NCBI RefSeq assembly: GCF_031127905.1
Contig: NZ_JARXIC010000001.1
Span: 186,001-250,000, forward strand
Source of the DNA: Thalassobacterium sedimentorum
GTDB taxonomy: Bacteria > Verrucomicrobiota > Verrucomicrobiia > Opitutales > Coraliomargaritaceae
DNA length: 64,000 nucleotides
Reading direction: 5' to 3'
Part shown: piece by piece, positions 32,284-41,524 of the stretch
How positions within the stretch are numbered: the stretch's first letter is position 1
Layout of the letters: each line of letters opens with the position of its first letter
Program-made: the position numbers and the translations under genes
The notes under the pieces: generated by a model
Seen by the model: the letters and a program-made list of their open reading frames with translations, nothing else
Database searches by the model: none
Told to the model about the DNA's origin: nothing

Positions 32284-35136
32284 ATGATAAAAAAGCAATC
32301 GATCTTATCTGCGACTGTCACTCTACTAGCGCTGACTGCACCACAATCCAACACCTTCTCGCAGCAATTCACTGAACTACCACATCTACGCGTCGAAAAA
32401 GATACCATTCATCCGCTCTCTCTAGGTTTTACTGGACGTTCAATTATTCCATGGTTCGGGCCCGATGAAGCGCCTGCCATCCTAATCGGCACCCACAGCA
32501 AATACTTCCCCGTCCGAACCAATCTTTATCGTGCAACAGGCAATGACGGGAGTGGCAAAGCTTATGCCTTACCCGCAGACTACCCTCTTTACGAAGCCAT
32601 TCCCTTCGACGAGGCCCACCTGGGACGAGCTGCCTCAATCGGCGCTGGACACTATCAAACGATTAACCGTGAAGACGGACTCTTTGACCTCATCCGCTTC
32701 AAGTCAGACGCACCCTACTACTTCCATAATATTGGAGAACCCGGCGCCCCAATCTTCGCTGAACCTTATGTGATAAAAATGGCACAAGAAATGCCTTCCA
32801 ACGAAAGGTGGATTGCCGACGTAAATGGCGATGAAATCCCAGACATTCTGGTAGGCGGCCTCACCGATAAATCTCAACGATTTAATCAATACCCGGATTG
32901 GCCACAAGAAAAAGGCCCTTGGTCTGGCAATGATCACCCCAACATGGGCTCGCTCCCTGATACCGATATCCAAAACTTTCGTGGTTATGACATCGCAGGC
33001 AACTGGATGGGCATGCCTATACGCAAGTATCTGTGGTGGGCAAAGGGAAGTCTAAATGAAAAAAAACAACTAGAGTTCGGAGCTTTTCGTCACGTGCGTT
33101 ACGGACAAACCGACTATCCGGTTCAGCTACAGGACTTCGGCACACAATTATCCCCAGTGGTCATCGAAGACGAAGGTCAAAAATATATAGCTCTGTTCAC
33201 CGGTGTGGATAAATCAATGGCGCTCCCTCTACGCGGTGAAGACAATGGGGAACTGCGCACAGGAAAATCAGTTCCACTGATGAATGACAACGCTCCTTTA
33301 ATAACGGTTAATTTTGCCAATGTAATGGGGCTAGCCGACATGAATGGCGACGGACATGAGGACATTATAGTCGGATCGGGCGCGAATGGTCGACTGACCG
33401 TTATCAGCGGCACTCGCATAGGTGAATTCAAAGAAATTGGCAATATTTTCACTAAAGGTGGCCGGATCTCTGGCGATACACTGAGTGTGCCCATTCGCGG
33501 CGACTGGGACAATGATGGCTATCCAGATATCGTGCTAGGTGACGCCTCGGGTTTTTACTCTTTGTGGCGAGGCAGCGCAGACCCTCTCGTCTATCAGTCC
33601 TGCGATTTCTTCTCTACAGACTCAGGTGTAGTCCGTCATCGTCCAGTTGATGGCAACCTCCAAGGCAGCAACGAAGACGGATGGAGTTACACGCAACCAG
33701 AACTCTTTGACTGGGATGGCGACGGGTACCTAGACCTCATTTCCAACGACAACGAAGCGAAACTATTTCTCTACCGCGGCAACGGCACACCACACGTCAA
33801 GGAGCGCGAACGCTTCATGTATAAAGGAAAGCCTCTCCCACTCGCGTGGCGTAGTCGGCCTGCCGTCATCGACGGTAAGTTCGGCGTGGCTGGAGATGAT
33901 CGAAACTGTTTACTATTCATGACTTGGGATCGCAAACTCGCCTATGCAATTCCAGAGAAAAACGGTAGCCTTAACATGGAAAAAATTGTCGAAGTCACCT
34001 ATGAATCAGGTTCCTCTATCATCCTTTCCGGGCCAGCAGGGCACTCCGGCCGTGTTAAATTCGCGATCGCAGACTGGGACGAGGACGGAACATGGGATCT
34101 CGTTTGTGGCGTTCAGCGCAGACTGCAAGCCTACTTCCGCTACGGATCCACGGAATCTCCTAGTTCAGCGCCATACTGGTTCCGCAACGTCGGAACGAAT
34201 GAGCATCCAGTCTTCGACCCCTCACGTCTGATCACCTTTAAAGACGGCTCACCCATCGTCGTGAATGGCCACGAGTTCAGCGCATTTCCCACGGACCTAA
34301 ACGACGACGGCCATCTTGACATTATTTTTGGCGAAGACGAAGGATTCGTTTTCTACCAAATGCGTGATCAGCTCGCTTGGGATGAATCAGTCGACACAAT
34401 TAAACAGGCAATGGCTACCGAGGCTAGATTACTAAAAAACTCCCAAAATCTACCTCAAGGGCAGTTACTCTTTGAAGGCTGGGAATACCCTCTAGGCTCC
34501 GTTAAGGAGGGCACACTCAACAACGGGAAGGGCTGGAACAGTCCATGGGAAACCAACGTACCCAAAGCGAATATTCTCGAAATCCCACTTCACACTATAG
34601 GTGCTTTCGCCGCAAATAAGCACGAAAGATTCATCCAAATATCCGGAGATGGCAAAGAAAACGGCAGCATCCGACGTGATCTAAATCAGCCCTTCAATCT
34701 AAATCAAGACCAAGCCGTTACCCTCGTTTACTCCATAGACTGGGAACGGGAAGATAGCTCGAATAATCTAGGTTACGAGGCCATCACACTACTGAATCTC
34801 TGCAATCCGACTGGCAGCAGTTTAATAGCAATAGGTACGACCTCAAACGAAGAACTCGAAATTAGCTTCGGCAACACCGCACAAAAAACGACTCAGCGCC
34901 TAGACGCAGTCGGTAGTTGGACCCTTAGAGCCGAAATCGACCTAACACCGAAAGGAGAACCCACCGAAGTTAGAATAATCGTAAGCAAAGATACACTCCC
35001 GACGAAGATCCACACAAACCAGTGGCAGTTAAAAGCGAATGCAAATATCGAAGGTGTGGTCAATAATCTGGTGCTAAGCGTCGGTAAATTTGCAGGCCGA
35101 GTCAGCTTTGATAATCTTGAACTCTCGACAAATTAA
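32284..35136 (+). CDS. Secreted FG-GAP/VCBS repeat protein, paralogue 3 of 3
   Basis: 950 residues with signal peptide (about 1-28, ending TFSQQ). Calcium-loop motifs at about residues 178, 350, 405, 475, 596 and 669 (for example DWDNDGYPDIVLGDASG and DWDGDGYLDLISNDNEAK). Overall it is nearest to paralogue 2, including GFTGRSIIPWFG, FRGYDIAGNWMG, RKYLWWAKGSL and the C-terminal module LFEGWEYPLG ... GKGWNSPWE, which resembles a LamG-like domain. It lies two bases after the untagged autotransporter-repeat gene and converges with the GntR regulator gene 38 bases away. Function not recognised; glycan binding or cleavage is inferred from the neighbourhood. Confidence 0.8.
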   Translation: MIKKQSILSATVTLLALTAPQSNTFSQQFTELPHLRVEKDTIHPLSLGFTGRSIIPWFGPDEAPAILIGTHSKYFPVRTNLYRATGNDGSGKAYALPADYPLYEAIPFDEAHLGRAASIGAGHYQTINREDGLFDLIRFKSDAPYYFHNIGEPGAPIFAEPYVIKMAQEMPSNERWIADVNGDEIPDILVGGLTDKSQRFNQYPDWPQEKGPWSGNDHPNMGSLPDTDIQNFRGYDIAGNWMGMPIRKYLWWAKGSLNEKKQLEFGAFRHVRYGQTDYPVQLQDFGTQLSPVVIEDEGQKYIALFTGVDKSMALPLRGEDNGELRTGKSVPLMNDNAPLITVNFANVMGLADMNGDGHEDIIVGSGANGRLTVISGTRIGEFKEIGNIFTKGGRISGDTLSVPIRGDWDNDGYPDIVLGDASGFYSLWRGSADPLVYQSCDFFSTDSGVVRHRPVDGNLQGSNEDGWSYTQPELFDWDGDGYLDLISNDNEAKLFLYRGNGTPHVKERERFMYKGKPLPLAWRSRPAVIDGKFGVAGDDRNCLLFMTWDRKLAYAIPEKNGSLNMEKIVEVTYESGSSIILSGPAGHSGRVKFAIADWDEDGTWDLVCGVQRRLQAYFRYGSTESPSSAPYWFRNVGTNEHPVFDPSRLITFKDGSPIVVNGHEFSAFPTDLNDDGHLDIIFGEDEGFVFYQMRDQLAWDESVDTIKQAMATEARLLKNSQNLPQGQLLFEGWEYPLGSVKEGTLNNGKGWNSPWETNVPKANILEIPLHTIGAFAANKHERFIQISGDGKENGSIRRDLNQPFNLNQDQAVTLVYSIDWEREDSSNNLGYEAITLLNLCNPTGSSLIAIGTTSNEELEISFGNTAQKTTQRLDAVGSWTLRAEIDLTPKGEPTEVRIIVSKDTLPTKIHTNQWQLKANANIEGVVNNLVLSVGKFAGRVSFDNLELSTN

Positions 35137-35174
35137 GCAAAATACTCCAAAGCGATCAATCCAACTCGTTTGTA

Positions 35175-35915
35175 TTAAAACGTAAGTCCCAAACGACCGT
35201 GATCATCTTCCTTTTGTTCAATTTGGTTCAATTGTTTTTTCATATAAGCCACCACTCCACGTTTACTCAAATCGATATGATCAGCTAATAACTTACGAGC
35301 GGAATCTCGGTCATGACGACCAATGGCATCTACAATGGCCTCATGATCCTCACAAATATCAGCGATATTCGCAACATCCAACTGTGGCACGCGTGATGTT
35401 CCCATCAATCGAGCCAAGACTCGATTATCATTAATATGCTTCACAAGCATCCGATTACCAGTCGCTTGCAAAATTGCCAAATGAAAATCATAATCAATTT
35501 GAAACATCTGAAGCACTTCATCCGTATTTAACCGTAGACGAGAAGACTCTCCCAATCCCCGCAATAGTTCACGCATACCCAGGCAATGCCCTCGCAACGA
35601 TTCAAGCTCTTCTGCAGTAATCAGAGACACAGCAACTTCAACTGCATAACATTCCAAAGCACGACGCACATCAAATAGCTCTTCAAACTCACGCAACTCA
35701 GGAGTTCGAACGATGGTGCCATAACGCGGAACCCGCTGTAGCACTCCCATTTGAGTGAATATATGCAAGGCCTCCCGCACAGGCGTCCGACTAATACCAA
35801 TGTCCTTTGCAATTGCTTCCTCCGAAACAAGATCCCCCCATCTTAATTTACCACTGAGAAATAGCTCATGTACGTGATCCACAGCCTTACGTTTTAAATT
35901 TTTCTGATCTGCCAT
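35175..35915 (-). CDS. GntR-family regulator with FCD domain
   Basis: 246 residues from ATG 35915; the frame extends to 35972, but MADQKNLKRKAVDH fits the family start. Residues ~8-72 are the winged helix-turn-helix (EEAIAKDIGISRTPVREAL, then VLQRVPRYGTIV). The rest is an all-helical FCD domain with metal-site residues in DYDFHLAIL, EDHEAIVDAI and LLADHIDLS. This is the FadR/UxuR class, which typically represses sugar-acid catabolism and is released by the acid. GTATAC lies 10-15 bases upstream of its start codon, so it may repress itself and, by inference, the genes elsewhere in the window with the same palindrome. Confidence 0.9.
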   Translation of the reverse strand: MADQKNLKRKAVDHVHELFLSGKLRWGDLVSEEAIAKDIGISRTPVREALHIFTQMGVLQRVPRYGTIVRTPELREFEELFDVRRALECYAVEVAVSLITAEELESLRGHCLGMRELLRGLGESSRLRLNTDEVLQMFQIDYDFHLAILQATGNRMLVKHINDNRVLARLMGTSRVPQLDVANIADICEDHEAIVDAIGRHDRDSARKLLADHIDLSKRGVVAYMKKQLNQIEQKEDDHGRLGLTF

Positions 35916-35924
35916 ACTATAATA

Positions 35925-35930
35925 GTATAC
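35925..35930 (-). promoter_or_regulatory. GTATAC operator next to the start of the GntR gene
   Basis: On the minus strand the palindrome is part of GTATACTATTATAGT followed by ATG; TATACT can serve as a -10 box. Transcription would then start at or within a few bases of the ATG, giving a leaderless mRNA with the operator on its -10 box. Confidence 0.5.
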
Positions 35931-36091
35931 ATCACCACTCAGAATTCCACTAAAATATGAACCAGACCCCACCCATCTGCATATATTTTCTGCAGCGAGC
36001 GAATGATGTTTCGAAAACTAAGAACTGCCCCACAACACACTTAATTACCTAATTTTACGCTGGACTGGCTGGGGATGCCTAGCACACACTA

Positions 36092-36097
36092 GTATAC
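36092..36097 (+). promoter_or_regulatory. GTATAC operator before the beta-mannosidase gene
   Basis: ACTAGTATACAAT at 36088-36100 lies 13 bases before ATG 36110; TACAAT at 36095-36100 may be a -10 box. No good -35 box was found. With the site at 35925 it brackets the 194-base divergent region between the GntR gene and the mannosidase. Confidence 0.45.
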
Positions 36098-36109
36098 AAT
36101 AAAAATACA

Positions 36110-38656
36110 ATGAATTTCGCAGGCACAGATACACAAAGCATTTCCAGCTCACAATCAACGGTACCCAAACTGCACCAAACGCTAAACGGCGAATGGAACT
36201 ACCACAGCAAGGGCGATAATAAAATAAGTGGCAAAGCCACGGTACCAGGTTGCATCCATACAGATCTCTTAAGAGAGGGAAAAATTGATGCCCCTTATTT
36301 CAGAGACAACGAAGCCAAACTTTTTTGGATCGGCGAAGAGAATTGGATTTACGAAAAAGAGTTCAAAGTGGAGGAGCATATTCTGGCGCAACCAATTCAC
36401 AGCTTGCATTGTAAGGGCCTCGACACTCTTGCCCAATTAAACTTGAACGGACACACCATCGGGCAAACTGACAACATGTATCGCCATTGGTCTTTCGATG
36501 TCACACAATATTTAAAGCCTGGGAAAAACTTGTTGAGAATCGAATTTCAAGCAGCTACTCCTTGGTTGCGCGAGCGTAAAGAAAGCTCTAAAGTAGCTTT
36601 GCAAAAAGTCGGCAGTTATGAAGCGCTTCCACGGGCAGAACTACGCAAAGAACCTTGCAATTTCGGATGGGACTGGGGCCCGGTCTTGACAACCTGCGGC
36701 ATTTGGCTCCCCATCTACCTCGAGGGTCATCAAGGCACGAAACTACAAACTGCAAAGATCGAACAATTTCACAAAAATGGACAGGTCGAACTAAAAGTTT
36801 CGCCCGAGTTCGAAGGCAACAAACAGACTACTGGCCAGACTGTGGTCCGCCTTTATCGCAATGATCTTTTGATCACAGAAAGTATTCAAAAAACGACTGA
36901 ACCACACGCACTAACAGTGAAAGACCCGGACTTATGGTGGCCAGCAGGCATGGGAGAAGCCGCGCTCTACCAACTGCAAGTCCAACACAAATCACCCCAA
37001 GACGCAGTAATTAATACCATTAACTACCGCATCGGTCTACGTACAATTCGACTCATAACCAAAGATGAAGCAAACGGCCAAAGCTTCTACTTTGAGGTGA
37101 ATGGCAAACCCATATTCTCTAAAGGTTCAAACTGGATCCCAGCCGACAGTTTCCCAAACAATGTCAGCGAGAGCAAAATGCGTCAATTGCTAGAGGATGC
37201 AAAAGCTGCCAACATGAACATGATTCGAGTGTGGGGAGGCGGATACTACGAGCCAAATGTATTCTTCGACATTTGTGACGAGCTAGGCTTAATGGTTTGG
37301 CAAGACTTCATGTTTTGTTGTAGCACCTACCCCACCGACAATGATGCTTTCATGCAGAACGTTGCGCAAGAATTACGCGAGCAAATCACACGCTTACGTC
37401 ACCACGCCTCTCTCTGCCTCTGGTGCGGAAACAACGAGTTAGAAATGTATCATACTGGAGACAGATGGGATGCAATGCACATGCCATGGTCGGAGTACGC
37501 AAAGCTCTTCGATCAACTCATGCCTCAATTAGTCAAAGAGCTTAATCCCGAATGCAACTATTGGCCGGGCAGCCCCCACAGCCCTCAGGGAAATCGACTG
37601 GATTACAACAATCCATCCTGTGGCGATGCACACATTTGGGATGTCTGGTTTCATGACAAAGAAAGCAGCTACCACCTAGATTGCTCGCATCGCTACATCA
37701 GCGAATTTGGTTTCTCCTCCTTTGCACACCCGACGACAATTAATTCCTTCACCGACCCTGAAGATCGTATCATCGGTTCCTATGTACTCGGACAGCACCA
37801 ACGAAACCGCAAGGGCGATGGCATGATACTCAATCATATTTTCAAGCGTTTCAAATTACCCAGCTCATTTGAGAAAATTGTCTGGCTCAGCCAGATCACA
37901 CAAGGTGATATCATGCGCGAAGCAATCGAACACTGGCGACGCCTACAACCCCACACCATGGGGGCATTATACTGGCAACTCAACGATTGTTGGCCCGTGA
38001 CCAGCTGGTCAACACTAGATTATAAAGGACGTTGGAAAGCATCTCACTACATGACTCGTCGCTACTTTGCACCACTGCTACTATCAGTAAAAAAACTAGG
38101 TGAAGGCAACGCCTTCGAAATATGGCTGACTCAAGATGTTGAAAGCGAGATAAGCGGCCAGCTTGAGGTCAAAGCATGGCGTACCTCTGGAGAGTTGCTG
38201 CACACTGAAAATCTCACATTAGGTCCCACTTTAATCCTAAGTGACGCGATTGCTCGTTATCAAAACAGTCAATTTTTAAAAAAAGCTTCAAAGCAAGAGG
38301 TGATCATTGAAGTAAAATTTAGAATGAACGAGCAAGTGAGTACGGCGCTGCATCATTTCATACCACTGAAACATGTGAAGTTAGAGAAACCAGAGATCCA
38401 GGTCGAATTCGATGTGCAGGTAGCTGAAAATAAATTACAAATTAAACTACAGACCAATCGCCCCAGCCCGTTTACTTTCGTCGACTTAGCAGATCAAGAA
38501 CTTCGCGCATCCGATAACTTCGTGCACTTGTTTCCAAATGATACGCAAGTACTCAACGTAGCTCTTAACAACAGCCGTAAAAGTAACGACTGGCTACAGA
38601 AACTGACAATCAGTAATCTCTACGAACTGTGCAAATCTGAAGTAGAGCACGATTAA
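36110..38656 (+). CDS. GH2 beta-mannosidase
   Basis: 848 residues, no signal peptide, hence cytosolic. Full GH2 mannosidase architecture: N-terminal jelly-roll (LNGEWNYHSKG, VPGCIHTDLLREGKIDAPY, NFGWDWGP), immunoglobulin-like domain, TIM barrel with FSKGSNWIPADSFP and MIRVWGGGYYEPN. The acid/base Glu443 is in WCGNNELE and the nucleophile Glu532 in SEFGFSSF. It should release mannose from the non-reducing end of beta-mannosides or mannose-capped oligosaccharides. It is divergent from the GntR gene and has a GTATAC palindrome just before its start, so it is a likely target of that regulator. Two sulfatase genes and a YhcH gene follow. Confidence 0.92.
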   Translation: MNFAGTDTQSISSSQSTVPKLHQTLNGEWNYHSKGDNKISGKATVPGCIHTDLLREGKIDAPYFRDNEAKLFWIGEENWIYEKEFKVEEHILAQPIHSLHCKGLDTLAQLNLNGHTIGQTDNMYRHWSFDVTQYLKPGKNLLRIEFQAATPWLRERKESSKVALQKVGSYEALPRAELRKEPCNFGWDWGPVLTTCGIWLPIYLEGHQGTKLQTAKIEQFHKNGQVELKVSPEFEGNKQTTGQTVVRLYRNDLLITESIQKTTEPHALTVKDPDLWWPAGMGEAALYQLQVQHKSPQDAVINTINYRIGLRTIRLITKDEANGQSFYFEVNGKPIFSKGSNWIPADSFPNNVSESKMRQLLEDAKAANMNMIRVWGGGYYEPNVFFDICDELGLMVWQDFMFCCSTYPTDNDAFMQNVAQELREQITRLRHHASLCLWCGNNELEMYHTGDRWDAMHMPWSEYAKLFDQLMPQLVKELNPECNYWPGSPHSPQGNRLDYNNPSCGDAHIWDVWFHDKESSYHLDCSHRYISEFGFSSFAHPTTINSFTDPEDRIIGSYVLGQHQRNRKGDGMILNHIFKRFKLPSSFEKIVWLSQITQGDIMREAIEHWRRLQPHTMGALYWQLNDCWPVTSWSTLDYKGRWKASHYMTRRYFAPLLLSVKKLGEGNAFEIWLTQDVESEISGQLEVKAWRTSGELLHTENLTLGPTLILSDAIARYQNSQFLKKASKQEVIIEVKFRMNEQVSTALHHFIPLKHVKLEKPEIQVEFDVQVAENKLQIKLQTNRPSPFTFVDLADQELRASDNFVHLFPNDTQVLNVALNNSRKSNDWLQKLTISNLYELCKSEVEHD

Positions 38657-38698
38657 GCAACATAGAATGAAAACAGTCTAAGAGAAGGCGAATAATTT

Positions 38699-40147
38699 AT
38701 GAAATATCTAAACATAAAATACCTCCTACTAGGCCTATTTTGCTTGAATCTAGCAAGCTATGCAAAACGCCCCAATGTAGTATTAATCACTATAGATGAT
38801 CTCAATGATTGGGCATCTTGTATGGGCGCCTATCCTGATGCACGCACTCCCAACATTGACCGGCTGGCTGACAGTGGCTTACTCTTTATGAATGCCTACT
38901 GCACCACCGCGCAATGTGGCCCCTCCCGCACAGCGATGTTAACGGGCCTTGATGCTAACACCACAGGGCTCTACAGAAACGAAGACTACTGGAAAGTTCG
39001 CTTCCCTGGCCTCCAATCTATGCCCATGCTTTTCGGCAAAGCAGGTTATGCCGTATATGGCACAGGAAAGGTCTTCCATGGAAACACACAAAAACAAATT
39101 CAAGAGTACTGCTTCGAAAAAGACTGGGATGAGTATTTCGTGCCCAACGATTCTCCAACTCCCCGCATAAACAACCAACCAGTCCATCCAATGGAAGACG
39201 TCAAACCATGGATCGACTGGGGAGGCATTGATACAGACGACAGCGAGATGTTCGATTACAATGTAGCTAGTTACGCAATCAGTAAGCTAGAAGCCAACCA
39301 TGGAGATCAACCTTTTTTTCTAGCAGTCGGATTTCACAAACCGCATGCCGAGTGGTTCGTCCCCCAAAAGTACTTTGACGCACGTCCTCTGGAAGAAATC
39401 ACTCTCCCGCTTTACAAAGCCAATGATCTAGAAGACTTACCCACTGGTGCATTCAAACTAACACCGAACGACCCCATCTTCCAACGTCTGAATGAAAAAG
39501 GTTGGTTAAACGGAGCCATTCAAGGTTATCTGGCTTCCGTAGACTTTATGGATGTTCAAGTGGGCCGTGTACTCGATGCAATCGAAGAAAACGGTCACAC
39601 TGAAGACACCATTGTGATTATTTGGAGTGATCATGGCTTTCATCTTGGAGAAAAAGAGCACTGGATGAAGCATCGCCTTTGGGAGCGTTCAACCAACACC
39701 CTGTTGATGATGCGCGTGCCAGGCAAAACTACCGCGAAATCAGTGCACGCCTCCCCTGTCAGCTCGCTAGATATTTTCCCAACACTAGCTGATCTCTGCG
39801 ACCTACCGAAGCGCAAATATCGATGGGATGGCTACAGCTTATCTGAACTTTTAACGAATCCAGATTGGAAGCGCCCCAAACCAGTCTTAACGACACAAGC
39901 TACGCATAATTACGCAGTAAGAAGCGAACGTTACCGATACATTCTCTATGAAGATGGTGGCGAAGAACTTTACGATCATTTAACAGACCCCAACGAATGG
40001 AATAATTTAGCACATGACTCCAACTACGATACAATAAAGACTGAACTTTCCTTGCACATTCCGGATCATAAAATTAAAGCACCACGTTATCAGAAGGAAT
40101 TCAACAAACGGGCTAAAGAATTACAAAACCTTACTTTACTTAAATAA
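38699..40147 (+). CDS. Sulfatase, S1 family, iduronate-2-sulfatase-like (exported)
   Basis: 482 residues. Signal peptide about 1-22 (ending SYAK), then RPNVVLITIDDLNDW with metal Asp33-Asp34 and the active-site signature C-G-P-S-R beginning at Cys73 (formylglycine precursor), followed by TAMLTGL. Further family features are FFLAVGFHKPHAEW and IIWSDHGFHLGEKEHWMKH. The gene has one of the few visible Shine-Dalgarno sequences of the window (AGAGAAGG before ATG 38699). It lies 42 bases after the mannosidase and 9 bases before the next sulfatase. Confidence 0.9.
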   Translation: MKYLNIKYLLLGLFCLNLASYAKRPNVVLITIDDLNDWASCMGAYPDARTPNIDRLADSGLLFMNAYCTTAQCGPSRTAMLTGLDANTTGLYRNEDYWKVRFPGLQSMPMLFGKAGYAVYGTGKVFHGNTQKQIQEYCFEKDWDEYFVPNDSPTPRINNQPVHPMEDVKPWIDWGGIDTDDSEMFDYNVASYAISKLEANHGDQPFFLAVGFHKPHAEWFVPQKYFDARPLEEITLPLYKANDLEDLPTGAFKLTPNDPIFQRLNEKGWLNGAIQGYLASVDFMDVQVGRVLDAIEENGHTEDTIVIIWSDHGFHLGEKEHWMKHRLWERSTNTLLMMRVPGKTTAKSVHASPVSSLDIFPTLADLCDLPKRKYRWDGYSLSELLTNPDWKRPKPVLTTQATHNYAVRSERYRYILYEDGGEELYDHLTDPNEWNNLAHDSNYDTIKTELSLHIPDHKIKAPRYQKEFNKRAKELQNLTLLK

Positions 40148-40156
40148 ATCCCCACA

Positions 40157-41518
40157 ATGCCCAATAAAAAGCCAAATGTAATTTTTATCGTGTGCGACGA
40201 CATGGGTGAATGGGCAATGGGATGCAGCGGACACCCCAACGCCCTGACTCCCAACCTCGATCGACTCGCTCGTGATGGAACTCGTCTGAGTAACCATTTC
40301 AGTGCGTCGGCAGTTTGCAGTCCCTCGCGCGCCTGCTTATTAACCGGCAAGTACAGCCTTGAAGTTGGCATTCCTGATATCCTATGCACTGGCGAAGGTG
40401 TCGGCCTAGACCCTAAATATACGACGACCGCCAAGGCCTTTCAGAAGGAAGGATATCGCACGGCTCTCGTTGGTAAATGGCACCTCGGCGATGACGATCG
40501 GTACCATCCCACACAACATGGTTACGACAGCTTCACTGGCTTTCGAATCGGTGGCGAAGAAGGGCCACTCAGCTCAAAAGATCCAGGCATTGAAATTGAC
40601 GGAACGTATCAAAAAGTCGAAGGATATACATCGGACATCCTGACTGACCACGCTCTCGATTTTATCGAAACAAAAGATTCAGAAAGCCCATTTTTCCTCT
40701 CATTACATTTCTGGGCTCCGCACGCCAATCAAGGCGTCAGCACAGAAGATGGCGACCGAACTTGGCACCCTCTCAAAGACGAAGACTGGGATCCTTTCAA
40801 AGACCTCACTCCAGAAGTTCCGAATCCCAATTATCCGAAGCTAGACATAAATAGAATTCAACGTATGACACGTGAATATCTGGCGAGTGTGCATAGTGTA
40901 GACAGAAATATTGGCCGTCTAATTAGAGCATTAGAAAGTACAGGTACCCTCGACGACACGATTATCGTGTTCACCTCAGACAACGGATACAATATAGGTC
41001 ACAATGGAATATGGCACAAAGGCAACGGCTGGTGGATACTCACTGACAATCGTGGTGATCGACCCAACCTTTACGACCATTCAATGCGCGTACCCGCAAT
41101 TATAAGCTACCCAAATTGCGTAAAAGCAGGCCAAGTTTGTGATCATCCAAATACCTCGATGGATTGGTTCCCCACCCTCATGGATTTTGCAGGAATCAAA
41201 ACTAAAGCGAACTGGGAGCTTCGGGGCGAAAGTATCGCTTCCATTTTAAAAGGAGAACGCTCCCTTACCGATCGACCTATTTTCGGACAATACCAGATGT
41301 GGGACTGGCATCAAACAGGAGCTGCGATGCGCTCATGGCGAACCAATGAATGGAAACTCATGCTCGACTTAAAAGAAACCGTTCCAAACGAATTCTATGA
41401 TTTAAGAAACGATCCCAACGAAGCAATTAACATATATAACTCAGAGGATCCTAGCATAAAAGCTGCCCAGGTCGCGATGGAACGCTCCCTCCGCAAACAC
41501 ATCACCGAAGTCGAGTAG
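40157..41518 (+). CDS. Sulfatase, S1 family, without signal peptide
   Basis: 453 residues. It begins MPNKKPNVIFIVCDDMGEW, so the catalytic domain starts at once and no export signal is present; metal Asp14-Asp15. The active-site signature C-S-P-S-R begins at Cys54, followed by ACLLTGKYSLEVG. Later SDNGYNIGHNGIWHKG supplies metal and sulfate ligands. A cytosolic sulfatase would act on imported oligosaccharides and needs intracellular formylglycine formation. It sits 9 bases after the exported sulfatase and 6 bases before the YhcH gene, a tight operon. Confidence 0.88.
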   Translation: MPNKKPNVIFIVCDDMGEWAMGCSGHPNALTPNLDRLARDGTRLSNHFSASAVCSPSRACLLTGKYSLEVGIPDILCTGEGVGLDPKYTTTAKAFQKEGYRTALVGKWHLGDDDRYHPTQHGYDSFTGFRIGGEEGPLSSKDPGIEIDGTYQKVEGYTSDILTDHALDFIETKDSESPFFLSLHFWAPHANQGVSTEDGDRTWHPLKDEDWDPFKDLTPEVPNPNYPKLDINRIQRMTREYLASVHSVDRNIGRLIRALESTGTLDDTIIVFTSDNGYNIGHNGIWHKGNGWWILTDNRGDRPNLYDHSMRVPAIISYPNCVKAGQVCDHPNTSMDWFPTLMDFAGIKTKANWELRGESIASILKGERSLTDRPIFGQYQMWDWHQTGAAMRSWRTNEWKLMLDLKETVPNEFYDLRNDPNEAINIYNSEDPSIKAAQVAMERSLRKHITEVE

Positions 41519-41524
41519 CAAGCC

